A stretch of 51,505 nucleotides of DNA from Candidatus Aminicenantota bacterium (GCA_027061995.1 JAMOUT010000033.1:1-51505), one strand, 5' to 3'; shown: positions 27,832 through 38,227, counted from the first letter of the stretch. Notes: generated by a model from the sequence alone, not told the origin. Program-made: numbers and translations.

Positions 27832-28728
27832 TTATTTATTATCAGTGATTTTTACGGGGGGAATTATAGGCTCTTGATAAGCTTTTATTAAAAGTTTTCC
27901 TCCTTTTTCAGATAAAAGATATTTGATAAATTTTTCAGCTCCTTTTTTATTGTGAGCTTTTTTCAAAATTGTAATACCGTAAACAATGGATTTTCCGTAT
28001 AACTCTTTTCCCTTTTTCCCTTTAAGAATAACTTTCGCTTGAGAATAATATTTATCAAACTTAGGGTTACCGAGATTAACATTATCCGGCAAGGAAACAT
28101 AAGGAAGTTTATGTTGAAGAGAGACGGATTTATATTCAAATGCACCGTCTATCTCTCCTGTTTCAAGGAGTGCGAGAAGTTCAACTGATTTGGGTCTTAT
28201 CCATTTGCTTCCGATTTTATTTTTTATAAGAGTATAAAAACCTTTAATATTATAAAATTTTTCTGAGAGTTGCAGAACCATTCTTGCTCTGTATCCGCAG
28301 GGATCAATGTCAGGATCGGAGTGAGCCAAAATAAAATCTTTTTTTTCGATTATTTTATACCAATTATCACTATTTATCTTTTTTAACCATTTTGAATAGG
28401 GACTCATTGTAATTACCATTCTGTTTGTTGCAAATTCATAGAGAGTATCGGAATATTTCGGAAACATCATCTCTTTTATAAGTCTGTAATCTGCTGAAGC
28501 AAGTATATCAGGTGTTTTACCGAGCTCCGTTACCTGTCTGATAAGTCCCCTCGAACCGCCTGAAACAGTTAAAACTTTAATTCCCGTATCTTTTGTAAAA
28601 TTATTTGTTATGATTTTAAAAGGGAGAGTTAAAGAGCCCGCATGAAAGATGGTTATTGTTTCTTGTGAAAACAAAAACATTGATAATATTAATACAAAAA
28701 CAAAAAGTATAATACCCTTTTTTTTCAT
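27832..28728 (-). CDS. wtpA: Tungstate/molybdate-binding periplasmic protein, WtpA family
   Basis: This 298-residue secreted binding protein (signal about 1-21, ILFVFVLILSMFLFS) has the WtpA pattern: TIFHAGSLTLPFK at the mature N-terminus, VSGGSRGLIRQVTELGKTPD, ADYRLIKEMMFPKYSD and HSDPDIDPCGYRARM. WtpA captures tungstate or molybdate for an ABC importer. No wtpB/wtpC permease or ATPase gene is present nearby; it is the last gene of the lon transcript, 13 nt after the PAP2 gene. It would supply metal for enzymes such as the AOR encoded 8 kb away. Preference for W over Mo cannot be read from sequence. Confidence 0.9.
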   Translation of the reverse strand: MKKKGIILFVFVLILSMFLFSQETITIFHAGSLTLPFKIITNNFTKDTGIKVLTVSGGSRGLIRQVTELGKTPDILASADYRLIKEMMFPKYSDTLYEFATNRMVITMSPYSKWLKKINSDNWYKIIEKKDFILAHSDPDIDPCGYRARMVLQLSEKFYNIKGFYTLIKNKIGSKWIRPKSVELLALLETGEIDGAFEYKSVSLQHKLPYVSLPDNVNLGNPKFDKYYSQAKVILKGKKGKELYGKSIVYGITILKKAHNKKGAEKFIKYLLSEKGGKLLIKAYQEPIIPPVKITDNK

Positions 28729-28741
28729 TTTATCCTCCTTA

Positions 28742-29572
28742 TTAAAACCCTGTATAAATCAGATTTATTCCTACACTATTTGTTGAAGCAAAAGGGGTGA
28801 TTTGCCATTTTCTCCCTCTTCTTTTAACTATAAATTTTCCGATTGTCCATCCGAGAACAGCTCCCACAAAAACATCGGACAGCCAATGAGCGTCCTCTGT
28901 TACCCGTGAAAGACCTGCGGCTGTCGCAAGACTATATGATATAATCGGTATCAAAGGTTTATCTTTATACTCTTCGGCTATAACGGTTGCCATCCCCCAA
29001 ACTGTAATCGTATGTCCCGAAGGGAAAGAATCATAATGGGTAAATCCTTCATCATATCTTTTAAAAAAACCGGATATTCCCGTCCAATGATCCATTCCAC
29101 CGGTAGCTCCCGGCCGTGTCCTTCCCGTCAGATGTTTCCCGACCTGAACCATAATTCCCGTATGTATGAGAACTTGAAGTCCGAGAGAAGCGGTTTCTTT
29201 CGCTCTCTCATCATTAAAAGCAAGACCTCCTATGTAAAACAATCCCGAGATTACCACACTTGCCGTCCCATCTCCGAGTTTTGTTATCTGAGGACTCACA
29301 CTATCCACCCAGCCATGTTTATTTTGATAATCTTTAAACCCTCTGTATATCTGCTCATCATTTGCAATTAATATGGCGGTTGTAGTTATAACAGGAACCC
29401 AGAAAATCAAATCCTTTGTTTTTATTTTTGCGGGAGAACTCCAAATCGAAAGTTCATCTTTAAGGATATTCCCCCAAAAACCTTTATCTTCAATCTTTTC
29501 CTCTTTTGAATAGAGAAATATATTTAAAGAAAAAACAAGCAACAGTAGGATAATTATTTTATTTTTTTTCAA
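28742..29572 (-). CDS. PAP2-family membrane phosphatase
   Basis: This 276-residue protein has an N-terminal signal (IIILLLLVFSLNIFLYS) and a PAP2 acid-phosphatase domain. The three conserved motifs are present: KHLTGRTRP (KX6RP), FPSGHTITVWG (PSGH) and SRVTEDAHWLSDVFVGAVLG (SRX5HX3D). Such enzymes dephosphorylate lipid phosphates, such as undecaprenyl pyrophosphate, or lipid A on the periplasmic side. It overlaps the end of lon by 14 nt and precedes wtpA by 13 nt. The actual substrate is not evident. Confidence 0.92.
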   Translation of the reverse strand: MKKNKIIILLLLVFSLNIFLYSKEEKIEDKGFWGNILKDELSIWSSPAKIKTKDLIFWVPVITTTAILIANDEQIYRGFKDYQNKHGWVDSVSPQITKLGDGTASVVISGLFYIGGLAFNDERAKETASLGLQVLIHTGIMVQVGKHLTGRTRPGATGGMDHWTGISGFFKRYDEGFTHYDSFPSGHTITVWGMATVIAEEYKDKPLIPIISYSLATAAGLSRVTEDAHWLSDVFVGAVLGWTIGKFIVKRRGRKWQITPFASTNSVGINLIYTGF

Positions 29573-31967
29573 TGGTTTTTTTCCTATCTTTTTTTATCAG
29601 AGCATTTTTTATAACTTCATCAACAGTATCAACAAAAATAAATTTCATTTTTTTTCTTATTTGTTTGGGGATTTCCTCCAAATCTTTTTCATTGTAGGAA
29701 GGTAAAATAACAGTGGTTATTCCGGCTCTTAAAGCTGCAAGAACCTTTGATTTTATTCCCCCGACGGGTAAAACTCTTCCCTGAAGGGTAATCTCTCCCG
29801 TCATAGCAATATCTTTTTTTACCGGAGAACCTGTTAAAAGAGATACTATGGATGTAAAAATTGTTACGCCCGCGGAAGGTCCGTCTTTGGGAATAGCACC
29901 TTCAGGCACATGAATATGGATATCTTTATTTTTAAAAGCCTCCTCTTTAATCTTAAATTTTCTATGATTTGATTTCAGGTAAGATAATGCGGCTGTCGCG
30001 GATTCTTTCATAACATTACCGAGAGATCCTGTTAAAATTAATCCACCCTTACCTTTCATTATTATACTCTCTATGAATAAGATATCCCCTCCCGAAGGGG
30101 TCCAAGCCAAACCTGTGGCAACACCGATTGTATTTTTCGCCAAAAGTTGATCTCTGAATATCTTCGGATGACCGAGATATTTTTCAAGATTTTTATCCGT
30201 TATTCTGAATTTTTTTCTCCCTTGTTCCGCAATTTTTTTAACAATTTTTCTACATACACTCCCTATGGTTCTTTCGAGGTTTCTGACACCTGATTCTCTC
30301 GTATATTCATTTATAATTTTAAGTATCGCTTTATCCGAAAAGGATAGATCCCCTTTTCTCAGACCATTCTCTTTTTTCTGCCTCGGAATAAGATACTTTC
30401 TTGCAATATGAAGTTTTTCCTCATCAGTATAACCTGATAAAAAGATTATCTCCATTCTGTCTCTAAAAGCGGGTTGTATTGTATCAAGGAGATTAGCGGT
30501 TGCTATAAAAAAAACATTGGACAGATCAAAGGGAACCCCGAGATAATTATCTCTGAAAGAGTGATTTTGTTCAGGGTCAAGAACTTCCAATAGGGCGGAA
30601 GAGGGATCCCCCCTGAAATCCGCTCCGATTTTATCAACTTCATCAAGCATAAACACGGGGTTATTGCTTCCCGCTTGTCTTATACTCTGGATTATTCTCC
30701 CGGGTAATGCTCCGACATAAGTTCTTCTGTGCCCTCTAATCTCAGCTTCATCATGAACTCCTCCGAGAGATGTTCTGACAAATTTTCTTCCCATTGCTCT
30801 TGCGATTGATTTTCCGAGAGATGTTTTTCCCACCCCCGGAGGTCCTACAAAACATAAGATAGGTCCCTTGTTTTTTTTCGTAAGTTTCCTGACGGCAAGA
30901 AATTCAAGAATTCTCTCTTTAACCTTTTCAAGATCATAATGATCCTCATTAAGTATTTTTTGAGCTTTTTTAATATTAAGATTATCTTTTGTTTTTTTAT
31001 CCCAAGGCAAAGAGAGCATCCAATCAAGATAATTTCTTATAACATTGCTTTCGGCGGATTCGGGATGCATTTTTTCAAGTCTTGATAATTGCCTTTCCAC
31101 CTCTTCCTTCGCTTCTTCGGGAAATTTTGTTTCCTCTATCTTTTTTTTGTAATTTTTTATCTCCTCATTTATTTCTCCGGTTTCTCCGAGTTGTTCTTTT
31201 ATTGCTTTAAGCTGTTGTCTTAAAATATATTCTTTCTGAAGATTATCTATCTCCTCTTTCGCTTTGTTTGAGATCTCGTTTTGCACCTGTAAAACCTTTA
31301 TCTCTTTTAATAATAATTCATAAACCTTATTCAATCGGTTTACGGGATTTGTTTCCTCAAGGATATTTTGCGCAATGTCAACATTGATTGAAAGATATGA
31401 AATAATATTGTCCGATAACTTGTTCAAATCTTCTATATCCTGAATATAAAAAACAAGTTCGGGAGGGAGTTGTTTTCCAAGTTGAACAAATTTTTCAAAG
31501 CCCTCTTTGACATTTCTTTTCAATGCCTTAATCTCCAGCGTTTCTTTTTCAGGTTGTTGTTCTTCTATAACTTCTATCTTTGCTCTCGGAAAGGGCAAAT
31601 CCGTTTTGAGTTCCTTAATCTTTGCCCTTTTTATCCCCTGGACAAATAATCTTATATCGCCGGTTGAGAGTTTTAGCATCCTTAGAATAAGAGTTACAGT
31701 TCCCACTTTATGAACTTCTTCCTCGTTCGGATCTTCCACTTTCGCATTCTTTTGTGTTACAAGCAGAACCATTCTGTCTTTTCTCAAAGCCTCATCAATG
31801 GCATTCTTTGATTTTTCCCTACCTACATGAAGAGGTAATGCCATATAGGGGAAAACAACCAGATCCCTTATGAAAATTACGGGAATATCTTCCGGTATAA
31901 TTGTCTCTTCCTCTTTTTTATCAAATTCTCCCTCTTTAATAATTTTTATATCTTTTTCTTCACTCAT
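29559..31967 (-). CDS. lon: ATP-dependent protease Lon (LonA)
   Basis: This 802-residue cytoplasmic AAA+ serine protease clears misfolded and regulatory proteins. The N-terminal LON substrate domain spans about 25-225. A coiled region follows, then Walker A GPPGVGKT (375-382) and Walker [13 protein letters not shown]. The C-terminal protease domain has the catalytic dyad S698 (PKDGPSAG) and K741 (GGIKSK). It is full length and intact. It follows hsp20 by 14 nt, so a chaperone and a protease are made together, and it overlaps the PAP2 gene by 14 nt. Confidence 0.98.
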   Translation of the reverse strand: MSEEKDIKIIKEGEFDKKEEETIIPEDIPVIFIRDLVVFPYMALPLHVGREKSKNAIDEALRKDRMVLLVTQKNAKVEDPNEEEVHKVGTVTLILRMLKLSTGDIRLFVQGIKRAKIKELKTDLPFPRAKIEVIEEQQPEKETLEIKALKRNVKEGFEKFVQLGKQLPPELVFYIQDIEDLNKLSDNIISYLSINVDIAQNILEETNPVNRLNKVYELLLKEIKVLQVQNEISNKAKEEIDNLQKEYILRQQLKAIKEQLGETGEINEEIKNYKKKIEETKFPEEAKEEVERQLSRLEKMHPESAESNVIRNYLDWMLSLPWDKKTKDNLNIKKAQKILNEDHYDLEKVKERILEFLAVRKLTKKNKGPILCFVGPPGVGKTSLGKSIARAMGRKFVRTSLGGVHDEAEIRGHRRTYVGALPGRIIQSIRQAGSNNPVFMLDEVDKIGADFRGDPSSALLEVLDPEQNHSFRDNYLGVPFDLSNVFFIATANLLDTIQPAFRDRMEIIFLSGYTDEEKLHIARKYLIPRQKKENGLRKGDLSFSDKAILKIINEYTRESGVRNLERTIGSVCRKIVKKIAEQGRKKFRITDKNLEKYLGHPKIFRDQLLAKNTIGVATGLAWTPSGGDILFIESIIMKGKGGLILTGSLGNVMKESATAALSYLKSNHRKFKIKEEAFKNKDIHIHVPEGAIPKDGPSAGVTIFTSIVSLLTGSPVKKDIAMTGEITLQGRVLPVGGIKSKVLAALRAGITTVILPSYNEKDLEEIPKQIRKKMKFIFVDTVDEVIKNALIKKDRKKTIEKK

Positions 31968-31981
31968 ACAAATTACCTCCG

Positions 31982-32350
31982 CTACATTATATCGATTTTT
32001 ATATTTAATTTTGATTTTTTTAATTTTACGGTTAAAACTCCGTTTTTAAGAATGGCAACAATGTTTTTACAATCTATTCTCTCTTTAAATTTTATCTTTC
32101 TTCGGAAAACCCCGAACTCTCTTTCAATCATATGGAATTTTCTCTCGCTTCCATATATAGGTTTTTCCTTCAAACCCTCAATTATCAATACCTGTGTTTC
32201 CATATTTATCTTTATATCCTCTTTTTTTACACCCGGCAGATTAACCCTGACAAAATAATAATCCCCTTTTTCACTGATATCCGTTAAAGGGGAAAAGATA
32301 CGAAGAATATTATTATTTGAATCCAAAACCTTAATATCCAATTTTTCCAT
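31982..32350 (-). CDS. Small heat-shock protein, Hsp20/alpha-crystallin family
   Basis: This 122-residue holdase chaperone consists almost only of the alpha-crystallin domain. Typical strands are YYFVRVNLPGVKKEDIKINM, VLIIEGLKEK and the closing NGVLTVKLKKSK. The N-terminal arm is short and there is no IXI motif at the C-terminus (NIKIDIM may be a weak equivalent), so oligomer size may differ from classical members. It is 5 nt downstream of nrdR and 14 nt upstream of lon. I saw no CIRCE element nearby. Confidence 0.92.
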   Translation of the reverse strand: MEKLDIKVLDSNNNILRIFSPLTDISEKGDYYFVRVNLPGVKKEDIKINMETQVLIIEGLKEKPIYGSERKFHMIEREFGVFRRKIKFKERIDCKNIVAILKNGVLTVKLKKSKLNIKIDIM

Positions 32351-32355
32351 ATTGT

Positions 32356-32811
32356 TTACTCCTGTTCTCTTAATTCTTTTAATTCTTTCTCAAATTCCTT
32401 AATATCTCTGAAATCTCTATAAACAGAAGCGAACCTGACATATGCAACTTTATCTAATTTTCTTAATTCTTCCATAATGAGTTCACCGATAAAAATCGAT
32501 TTAATCTCTTTCCTTTCACTTTCACATATTTTATTGTAAATTTTATTAACTATCTCATCTATCTGCTCGGCGGATATGGGCCTTTTCCTGCATGCTATTA
32601 TAATGCTTTTCTCCATTTTTTCCCTATTAAGAATCTCTCTATCACCGTTTTTCTTTATTACAAGAATATGTTTTTCTTCTATTCTCTCATAAGTGGTAAA
32701 TCTTGCCCCGCAGTCAATACATTCTCTTCTTCTTCTAATCTCCAGCCCCCCTTTAATATCTCGACTATCTATAACCTTTACATTATCACTTTTGCAATAG
32801 GGACACTTCAT
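32356..32811 (-). CDS. nrdR: Transcriptional repressor NrdR
   Basis: This 151-residue repressor senses ATP/dATP and controls ribonucleotide reductase genes. An N-terminal zinc ribbon has C3, C6, C31 and C34 (MKCPYCKSDN; RECIDCGARFTTYER), followed by an ATP-cone domain (LVIKKNGDREILNREKME; VAYVRFASVYRDF). Length and motifs are standard. No nrd gene is in the window, so its targets lie elsewhere. It overlaps the upstream membrane-protein gene by 4 nt. Confidence 0.97.
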   Translation of the reverse strand: MKCPYCKSDNVKVIDSRDIKGGLEIRRRRECIDCGARFTTYERIEEKHILVIKKNGDREILNREKMEKSIIIACRKRPISAEQIDEIVNKIYNKICESERKEIKSIFIGELIMEELRKLDKVAYVRFASVYRDFRDIKEFEKELKELREQE

Positions 32812-33839
32812 TTTTCTTTCTTGTATTTTGCTATTTTAAACACCCATAGTCCTTCACGAAGAATGAATGGAGTCGCAATAATAATTGTAATTATAACAAG
32901 ACCAATATGTAATATTATTGTCGCTGCAGCGGCAATATTAGTATTCATCCCGTATAAGCCTGTTAATGCGAGTTGAGAAAGCGCTTCAAAACCACCGACC
33001 ATTCCGGGGGTCGGTATTGAGGCACCAACGAGTAGAGCTATTATATAAGGGATAATCGTAATAAAATTCACTTTTAAACCGAAATCTATCAGAGCAATCC
33101 AATACGAGATTGATATTAATCCCCAAATTATTAATGAGTGAATTATTATTGCAATTTTCCTTTTGTTATTAAATAATTCTATTATTCCCTCTATAAATTT
33201 ATCACCAAAATTAATCAACCCTTTTGATATTTTATTCGGAAAAATTGTGCATATTTTCCCCCAGAAATCCATTGTCTTTTGTTTGAATAAAAAAATAACA
33301 AGAAACAATATCATAAGGATAATAAAAAGTATAAAAGCGATAAGACTACCATCTTTAATAAATTCAAGACTTTTAGCAGTGGGGTGAAGATCACGAAATG
33401 CCAGAGGTCTCAGAAGATAAAAAACTCCGGCAAAAACAACCATGGCACCAAGATCAAGTATTCGCTCTATAATGACTGTTCCGAAAACAAAACCTACGCT
33501 TATATCTTCATTTTTACCCAGGATATATGCTCTTGCGAATTCACCTATTCGCGCAGGTAAAACATAGTTAAAAGCAAACCCTATTACATTAGCGGAATAA
33601 ACATTGATAAGTTTAACTTTCTCCCCATCTTCACCAAGAAGATATTTCCATCTTAAAGACCTAAAATAATAGATAAAAGGGTATATAAAAAGTATTGAAA
33701 AAGTAAACCTTAATTTAGTGTGTAATATATAATATTTTGCTTTTTCCACATCAATCTGTTTAACGAAAAACCATAATAAAACAATTAATATTGACAAGAC
33801 AATAATCGCTTTTATACTGTTCACTATTTTATCTTTCAT
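32808..33839 (-). CDS. Lysylphosphatidylglycerol synthase-type transmembrane protein (UPF0104)
   Basis: This is an integral membrane protein of about 343 residues with roughly eight hydrophobic helices (IKAIIVLSILIVLLWFFVKQ; FAFNYVLPARIGEFARAY). It belongs to the AglD/MprF-N-terminal flippase-like family. Conserved features include the RSLRWKYLL segment and TPGMVGGFEALSQLAL near the C-terminus. These proteins are thought to move lipids or lipid-linked sugars. The cytoplasmic synthase domain of MprF is absent. Start: ATG at 33839 chosen; an in-frame GTG at 33845 lies almost on top of the promoter. Either way there is no clear ribosome-binding site, so the message may be leaderless. Confidence 0.88.
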   Translation of the reverse strand: MKDKIVNSIKAIIVLSILIVLLWFFVKQIDVEKAKYYILHTKLRFTFSILFIYPFIYYFRSLRWKYLLGEDGEKVKLINVYSANVIGFAFNYVLPARIGEFARAYILGKNEDISVGFVFGTVIIERILDLGAMVVFAGVFYLLRPLAFRDLHPTAKSLEFIKDGSLIAFILFIILMILFLVIFLFKQKTMDFWGKICTIFPNKISKGLINFGDKFIEGIIELFNNKRKIAIIIHSLIIWGLISISYWIALIDFGLKVNFITIIPYIIALLVGASIPTPGMVGGFEALSQLALTGLYGMNTNIAAAATIILHIGLVIITIIIATPFILREGLWVFKIAKYKKEK

Positions 33840-33848
33840 AATCACATA

Positions 33849-33877
33849 AAAATATCATTTATAAGGGATAAAGTCAA
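33849..33877 (-). promoter_or_regulatory. Sigma-70-type promoter of the flippase-nrdR-hsp20-lon operon
   Basis: On the minus strand TTGACT (33872-33877), a 17-nt spacer and TATTTT (33849-33854). Transcription would start around 33842, within a few bases of the first start codon, which implies a leaderless or nearly leaderless message. Confidence 0.55.
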
Positions 33878-34299
33878 ATTAGGAACGATACTTGAACATA
33901 GGAGAATATGAATGAAAACCGTCCGGCTCCAAAATAATAAAAAAAACATACTGAAAACTAAAAAGGTAATATAATAAATCAATATTCGTGAGATTCACCG
34001 TATTAAGACACCGAGGTTAAATATCGTTCGAAAGAGACTGTAATTGCGTTTTAAGCGCCGGATATCTGATAATAAGTTTGACCCGTCGTATTTATTACAA
34101 CACTACAAATGATGAAAATATTTAAGAGCTGCTTAAATAAAAACTCAAAAGAAAGGGTGGTTTTAAATTCAAAGAAAACGGTTTGTTTAAAACGGAAGAT
34201 TCTTGTTTTTTCACTCTTATCCGTCCGTTTTTCCATTATTTCAGACTTATGGTTAATTTACAAAGACTTCCTGTTAATAATTTATGATTTGCAATTCGG
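33878..34299. other. Intergenic stretch without a supported gene
   Basis: Between the flippase promoter and the 3' end of the chemoreceptor gene I see no gene, tRNA or strong terminator. A 79-codon plus-strand frame (34109-34348) runs into the end of the chemoreceptor gene and has no family resemblance or ribosome-binding site. The sequence is AT-rich with few G/C runs. Confidence 0.5.
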
Positions 34300-36336
34300 T
34301 TATTCTGTTTTAAATAATTCGACAAGTTCAAGAAGTTTTTCAGCTTGAGAAGAGAGGTCCCCTGCAGTTTGAGCGATCTGCATAATAGCTTGATTACTTT
34401 GCTCCGTAGCCTGAGCAATCTGTTGGATATTCATATTAACCTCTTTTACAGTTGCCGCTTGCTCTGTTGTTGCGGTTGAGATAGCAATTGTTATCTCCTG
34501 AACCTTTCTTGATTCCTCTATAACTTTCTCAAGCATACTCTTTCCATTATAAGCAAGGTCTTGTCCCTTGATTACCCCTTCTAACGAGTTTTCCATTGCA
34601 CTAACCGCATCCTCGGCTCCCACCTGTATCTTTTTCGTTATACTCTCTATCTCTTTTATTGATTTTGAAGTTCTTTCAGCTAACTTTCTAATCTCGTCCG
34701 CAACAACGGCAAATCCTCTTCCCGCTTCTCCAGCTCTTGCAGCTTCTATGGCAGCATTAAGAGCAAGTAGATTTGTTTGGTCAGCGATCTCTGTTATAAC
34801 GGTAAGTATCTCCCCTATCCCTTTTGCGGATTCTCCGAATTCATTGATAAGCATCGAAAGATTCTCGGATTTATCCGCTATATCTTGTATTGCTCCGAGT
34901 ATCTTGGTTATTGTCTCCGATGTTTGGTTAATAACATCTTCCATCGTTTGAACATTCGCTTGAGCCTGACCCGTCATCATTTGATTATCTTCTATTGTTG
35001 CGGTTAACTCTTCCATGGCTGATGCAACGGATGCTGATTGGGCTGATTGCTCCTCTGATGTCGAGGATAATTCCTCCGCCGTTGAAGACAATTCCGCTGA
35101 TGCCGATGATACGGAAGAGGTATTAAGTTTAACATCCTTAATAATAAGTTGAATTCGTTCTATGAACTTATTTAACCATTTTGATAATTCTCCTAACTCA
35201 TCCTCTTTTTCCGCTTTTATTCTCATTGTAAGATCAGCATCATCGGTAGCGAGATCTTTAGCTCTCTCAGTCATTAATTTAATGGGTGTAATTATCCGTT
35301 TTGCAAAAGTAAAAGCAAGTATAGCAATCAATATGGTCATTATAAGCAAAAGCAAGTATAAAATATTCGTTAACCTTTTTTCCGGTGCAAGAAACTCCGA
35401 TAATGCAATCGTTGTAAACATTCCCCATTTTAAATCTTTTATTTTTAAAGGATTATATATAACAAGCTCTTTTTTCCCGGTCGAGCCTATTTTAATGTCT
35501 ATGCCCGATTCACCCTTAAAAAGACATTTTTCTATTTTCTTATCAAATTTAGGATCCCCTATTTTTCCCTTTTTTATGGTTCTATTGCTTCTTAAATAGG
35601 TTTTTCCATCCGCACCTATTCCCACTATATAAGTTTCTCCTGTTTTACCAAGGCCTTCCCTAACTTGAATAACTTTCATATATCTTCTATGTATAATCGG
35701 AACTACAATTACACCTATATATTTATTATTTTTGTTTCTAAGCGGAACCCCTATAAAACCCATTTGTTTATTATTTAAAGGGGGATAAGGTTCAAAATCC
35801 ACTATACTTATTTTTTTTGATGTTGTAACTTTTTTCCATATTTTCCCGAGAACAGTATTTCTATATTCACCATATTTCAGATTCGCCCCGAGATCTTTTC
35901 CTTTGCTTAGGGAAAACATCACATGACCATGTTTCCAACAAATAAAATAAAGGTCATCCACTTCCAAATCTTCTATATTCTTTTTCAGTTCATCAAAAAT
36001 AATTTTATAAAGTTTTTTATATCTTAAAGTGTTAACCGGATAATTATCTTTTTCTCCTGTTTTAGTTTGAACATGATAGTCAGATAATAATTTATAAAAA
36101 TCTTTAACAGACTTATCATCTGCAAAAGCTTCGGCTGTTTTTATATTATCTTTTATACTCTGAATGACAAAGTTTGATTTCGCTGCCTGCAAAGCTTTCA
36201 AAGAGGTTTTTCCCTGGTTTTCCAACATTGTTGAAACTTCTGATTTTGTTATTAAAATTCCTATTAGAAGAGGGATGATTCCTATTAATATCATTAATGC
36301 GATTAATTTTTGAAACAATGTTAGTTTTTTAAACAT
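34300..36336 (-). CDS. Methyl-accepting chemotaxis protein with dCache-type sensor
   Basis: This 678-residue chemoreceptor has TM1 near residues 10-30 ([19 protein letters not shown]), a large periplasmic dCache-like sensor (about 35-310, with [20 protein letters not shown]), TM2 near 325-345 and a HAMP domain. The cytoplasmic signalling domain has the conserved hairpin tip ([20 protein letters not shown] and [15 protein letters not shown]), which binds CheA/CheW. There is no C-terminal CheR-binding pentapeptide (ends LVELFKTE). It is monocistronic, with its own strong promoter. The ligand is unknown; no che genes lie nearby. Confidence 0.95.
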   Translation of the reverse strand: MFKKLTLFQKLIALMILIGIIPLLIGILITKSEVSTMLENQGKTSLKALQAAKSNFVIQSIKDNIKTAEAFADDKSVKDFYKLLSDYHVQTKTGEKDNYPVNTLRYKKLYKIIFDELKKNIEDLEVDDLYFICWKHGHVMFSLSKGKDLGANLKYGEYRNTVLGKIWKKVTTSKKISIVDFEPYPPLNNKQMGFIGVPLRNKNNKYIGVIVVPIIHRRYMKVIQVREGLGKTGETYIVGIGADGKTYLRSNRTIKKGKIGDPKFDKKIEKCLFKGESGIDIKIGSTGKKELVIYNPLKIKDLKWGMFTTIALSEFLAPEKRLTNILYLLLLIMTILIAILAFTFAKRIITPIKLMTERAKDLATDDADLTMRIKAEKEDELGELSKWLNKFIERIQLIIKDVKLNTSSVSSASAELSSTAEELSSTSEEQSAQSASVASAMEELTATIEDNQMMTGQAQANVQTMEDVINQTSETITKILGAIQDIADKSENLSMLINEFGESAKGIGEILTVITEIADQTNLLALNAAIEAARAGEAGRGFAVVADEIRKLAERTSKSIKEIESITKKIQVGAEDAVSAMENSLEGVIKGQDLAYNGKSMLEKVIEESRKVQEITIAISTATTEQAATVKEVNMNIQQIAQATEQSNQAIMQIAQTAGDLSSQAEKLLELVELFKTE

Positions 36337-36365
36337 TTAAACCTCCTTGCTTTCATTTATAAATT

Positions 36366-36394
36366 AATATAACTTTATTTATTTTGAATGTCAA
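36366..36394 (-). promoter_or_regulatory. Sigma-70-type promoter of the chemoreceptor gene
   Basis: On the minus strand a perfect TTGACA (36389-36394), a 17-nt spacer and TATATT (36366-36371) lie 30-58 nt upstream of the 36336 start, followed by AAGGAGG. Confidence 0.75.
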
Positions 36395-36711
36395 TATCCG
36401 CTCTTTTACCTTAAAAATGCGAATAATAAGATCGGCGAGTAGAGATTGAATTTTTGTCAAAAAACAAAGATGATTTATGGCACGGTTTTAGACGGTTTCA
36501 CCCTAAAGGAGTTCATGAGCTACCCCCCATGTATTACATTGGAATAGTATCTAAGATTAAGGTCCCTATTAGTTATTATTACAAGCCATAACCAAAGCAT
36601 AATATACCCGAAAATTACTGCCTATTATAAAAAACAGTGAAAAATAAAATCTCACCCTTTTTTGACCGCTTTGTCTTTTTTCCGGATTTCCATGCAACAA
36701 ACGAATTCCCC
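36395..36711. other. Intergenic stretch with a possible peptide remnant
   Basis: No complete gene is visible. On the plus strand a stop-to-stop frame of about 50 codons (roughly 36439-36588) gives a non-random-looking peptide containing WHGFRRFHPKGVHELPPMYY and is locally richer in G/C than its surroundings. It has no start codon with a ribosome-binding site and I do not recognise it. It may be a fragment of a lost gene or chance. Confidence 0.3.
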
Positions 36712-36745
36712 TTGACTTTTTTATGTAATAAGCATAAAGTATAAT
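36712..36745 (+). promoter_or_regulatory. Possible promoter of pepD
   Basis: TTGACT at 36712-36717 and TATAAT at 36740-36745 are both present, but 22 nt apart. Alternative pairings are TTGACT with TAAAGT (36735-36740, 17-nt spacer) or TATAAT with TTTTTA (36717-36722). An AGGAGG follows before the ATG at 36773. Confidence 0.4.
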
Positions 36746-36772
36746 TTAATAATAATATATTAGGAGGTTATT

Positions 36773-38227
36773 ATGGATAAAGTATTTGAAGGGTTAACTC
36801 CCGAACTTTTATGGAAACATTTTGATGAAATAAGGAAAATTCCGAGATGCTCTGGAAGCGAAGAAAAAATTATCGATTATATCGTGAATTTTGCAAAAGA
36901 AAGAAATCTTGATTACAAAGTTGATGAAGTCGGAAATGTTGTTATAAAGAAGAAAGCAACTCCGGGAAAAGAGGGAAAGCCGGGTGTGATATTACAAGGG
37001 CATATTGATATGGTTTGCGAAAAAAACAATGATGTTCAGCATGATTTTACAAAGGATCCTATTAAGGTTGTAAGAGAAGGGGATTGGCTTACAGCCGACG
37101 GAACCACTCTTGGAGCTGACAATGGGATAGGTGTAGCTGCCGCCCTTGCAATTTTGGATGATGATTCCCTTGTTCACGGACCTGTGGAAGCTCTGTTTAC
37201 AGTTGATGAAGAAAGGGGGTTAACAGGTGCCGCCAACATATCAGCCGATTCTTTAAACGGTAGAATATTGCTTAATCTTGATAGTGAGGATGATGGTGTT
37301 TTTACGATAGGATGTGCAGGAGGGGGAGATTCCCTTTTTAAACTTGAGTTTGAAAAAATAAATCCCGAGAATAATAAAACCATTAAAATAAATGTTTCAG
37401 GTTTAAAAGGGGGACATTCGGGAATAGATATTAATAAAGGGAGAGGCAATGCCATTAAAATATTAACAAGAGTATTATTCGATATCAGAGAAAAAAATAA
37501 TTTTGAACTCGCTATAATTGAAGGCGGAGATAAAAGAAATGCTATCCCGAGAGAAGCTCATGCCATAATTGTCCTTGATTCCAAAGATGAATCCTCCGTT
37601 AAAGCGATTGCCGAAAAAGTTAACAATGAGGTGAAAGAGGAGTTAAAAGGAACAGACGACGGGGTGAAAATAGATGTTCTTGACTCAGAAAAAGTTGATA
37701 AAGTTGTTACAAATTCTGTCAGGGATAAAATTATAAATACAATTCTCGCCTTACCTCACGGAGTTCTTGCAATGAGTCAAGCTATCGAAGGTTTGGTTGA
37801 AAGTTCGACTAATTTAGCGGCCGTTCATACTAATGATAATTATTTTGAAATTGTAAAAAGCAGTAGAAGCTCCATTAATTCAATGCTTGGATTTATTTTA
37901 AAGTCCTTAAAAGCTTTTGCACAATTGATAAATGCTTCCATAGAGCAACCGCCCCCGTATCCTGGATGGACCCCTAATCCTTCCTCCCCTCTTCTTCAAA
38001 CGATGAAAGATATCTATAAGAATCTGTTCGGCAAGGAACCCGTTGTTGAAGCTATTCATGCGGGACTTGAAACAGGAATCATCGGCGAAAAAATCCCCGG
38101 AATGGATATGATTTCTTTCGGTCCCACCATAAAGAATCCGCATTCTCCCGATGAAAAAGTCGAGATAAACACGGTTGAAAGATTTTGGACATTACTAACC
38201 AAAACATTGGAGCACTTGGCAAGCTGA
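36773..38227 (+). CDS. pepD: Aminoacyl-histidine dipeptidase PepD (M20C)
   Basis: This 484-residue zinc dipeptidase (carnosinase-like) cleaves Xaa-His and other dipeptides in the cytoplasm. The metal-binding motifs of family M20 are present: VILQGHIDMVCEK (His and Asp), TLGADNGIGVAAALAIL (bridging Asp) and FTVDEERGLTGAANI (catalytic Glu and metal Glu). C-terminal AIHAGLETGIIGEKIPGMD supplies the last metal-binding region. The length is typical. It precedes the M14 peptidase gene by 50 nt, so both may serve peptide use. Confidence 0.96.
   Translation: MDKVFEGLTPELLWKHFDEIRKIPRCSGSEEKIIDYIVNFAKERNLDYKVDEVGNVVIKKKATPGKEGKPGVILQGHIDMVCEKNNDVQHDFTKDPIKVVREGDWLTADGTTLGADNGIGVAAALAILDDDSLVHGPVEALFTVDEERGLTGAANISADSLNGRILLNLDSEDDGVFTIGCAGGGDSLFKLEFEKINPENNKTIKINVSGLKGGHSGIDINKGRGNAIKILTRVLFDIREKNNFELAIIEGGDKRNAIPREAHAIIVLDSKDESSVKAIAEKVNNEVKEELKGTDDGVKIDVLDSEKVDKVVTNSVRDKIINTILALPHGVLAMSQAIEGLVESSTNLAAVHTNDNYFEIVKSSRSSINSMLGFILKSLKAFAQLINASIEQPPPYPGWTPNPSSPLLQTMKDIYKNLFGKEPVVEAIHAGLETGIIGEKIPGMDMISFGPTIKNPHSPDEKVEINTVERFWTLLTKTLEHLAS

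Noticed and set aside
34109-34348. 79-codon plus-strand frame in the gap beside the chemoreceptor gene
   Set aside because: It overlaps the 3' end of a certain gene on the other strand and has no start signal or family resemblance.
36481-36500. Sigma-54 promoter at TGGCACGG
   Set aside because: TGGCAC is present but the -12 TTGC element is missing at the required spacing, and it does not face a gene sensibly.
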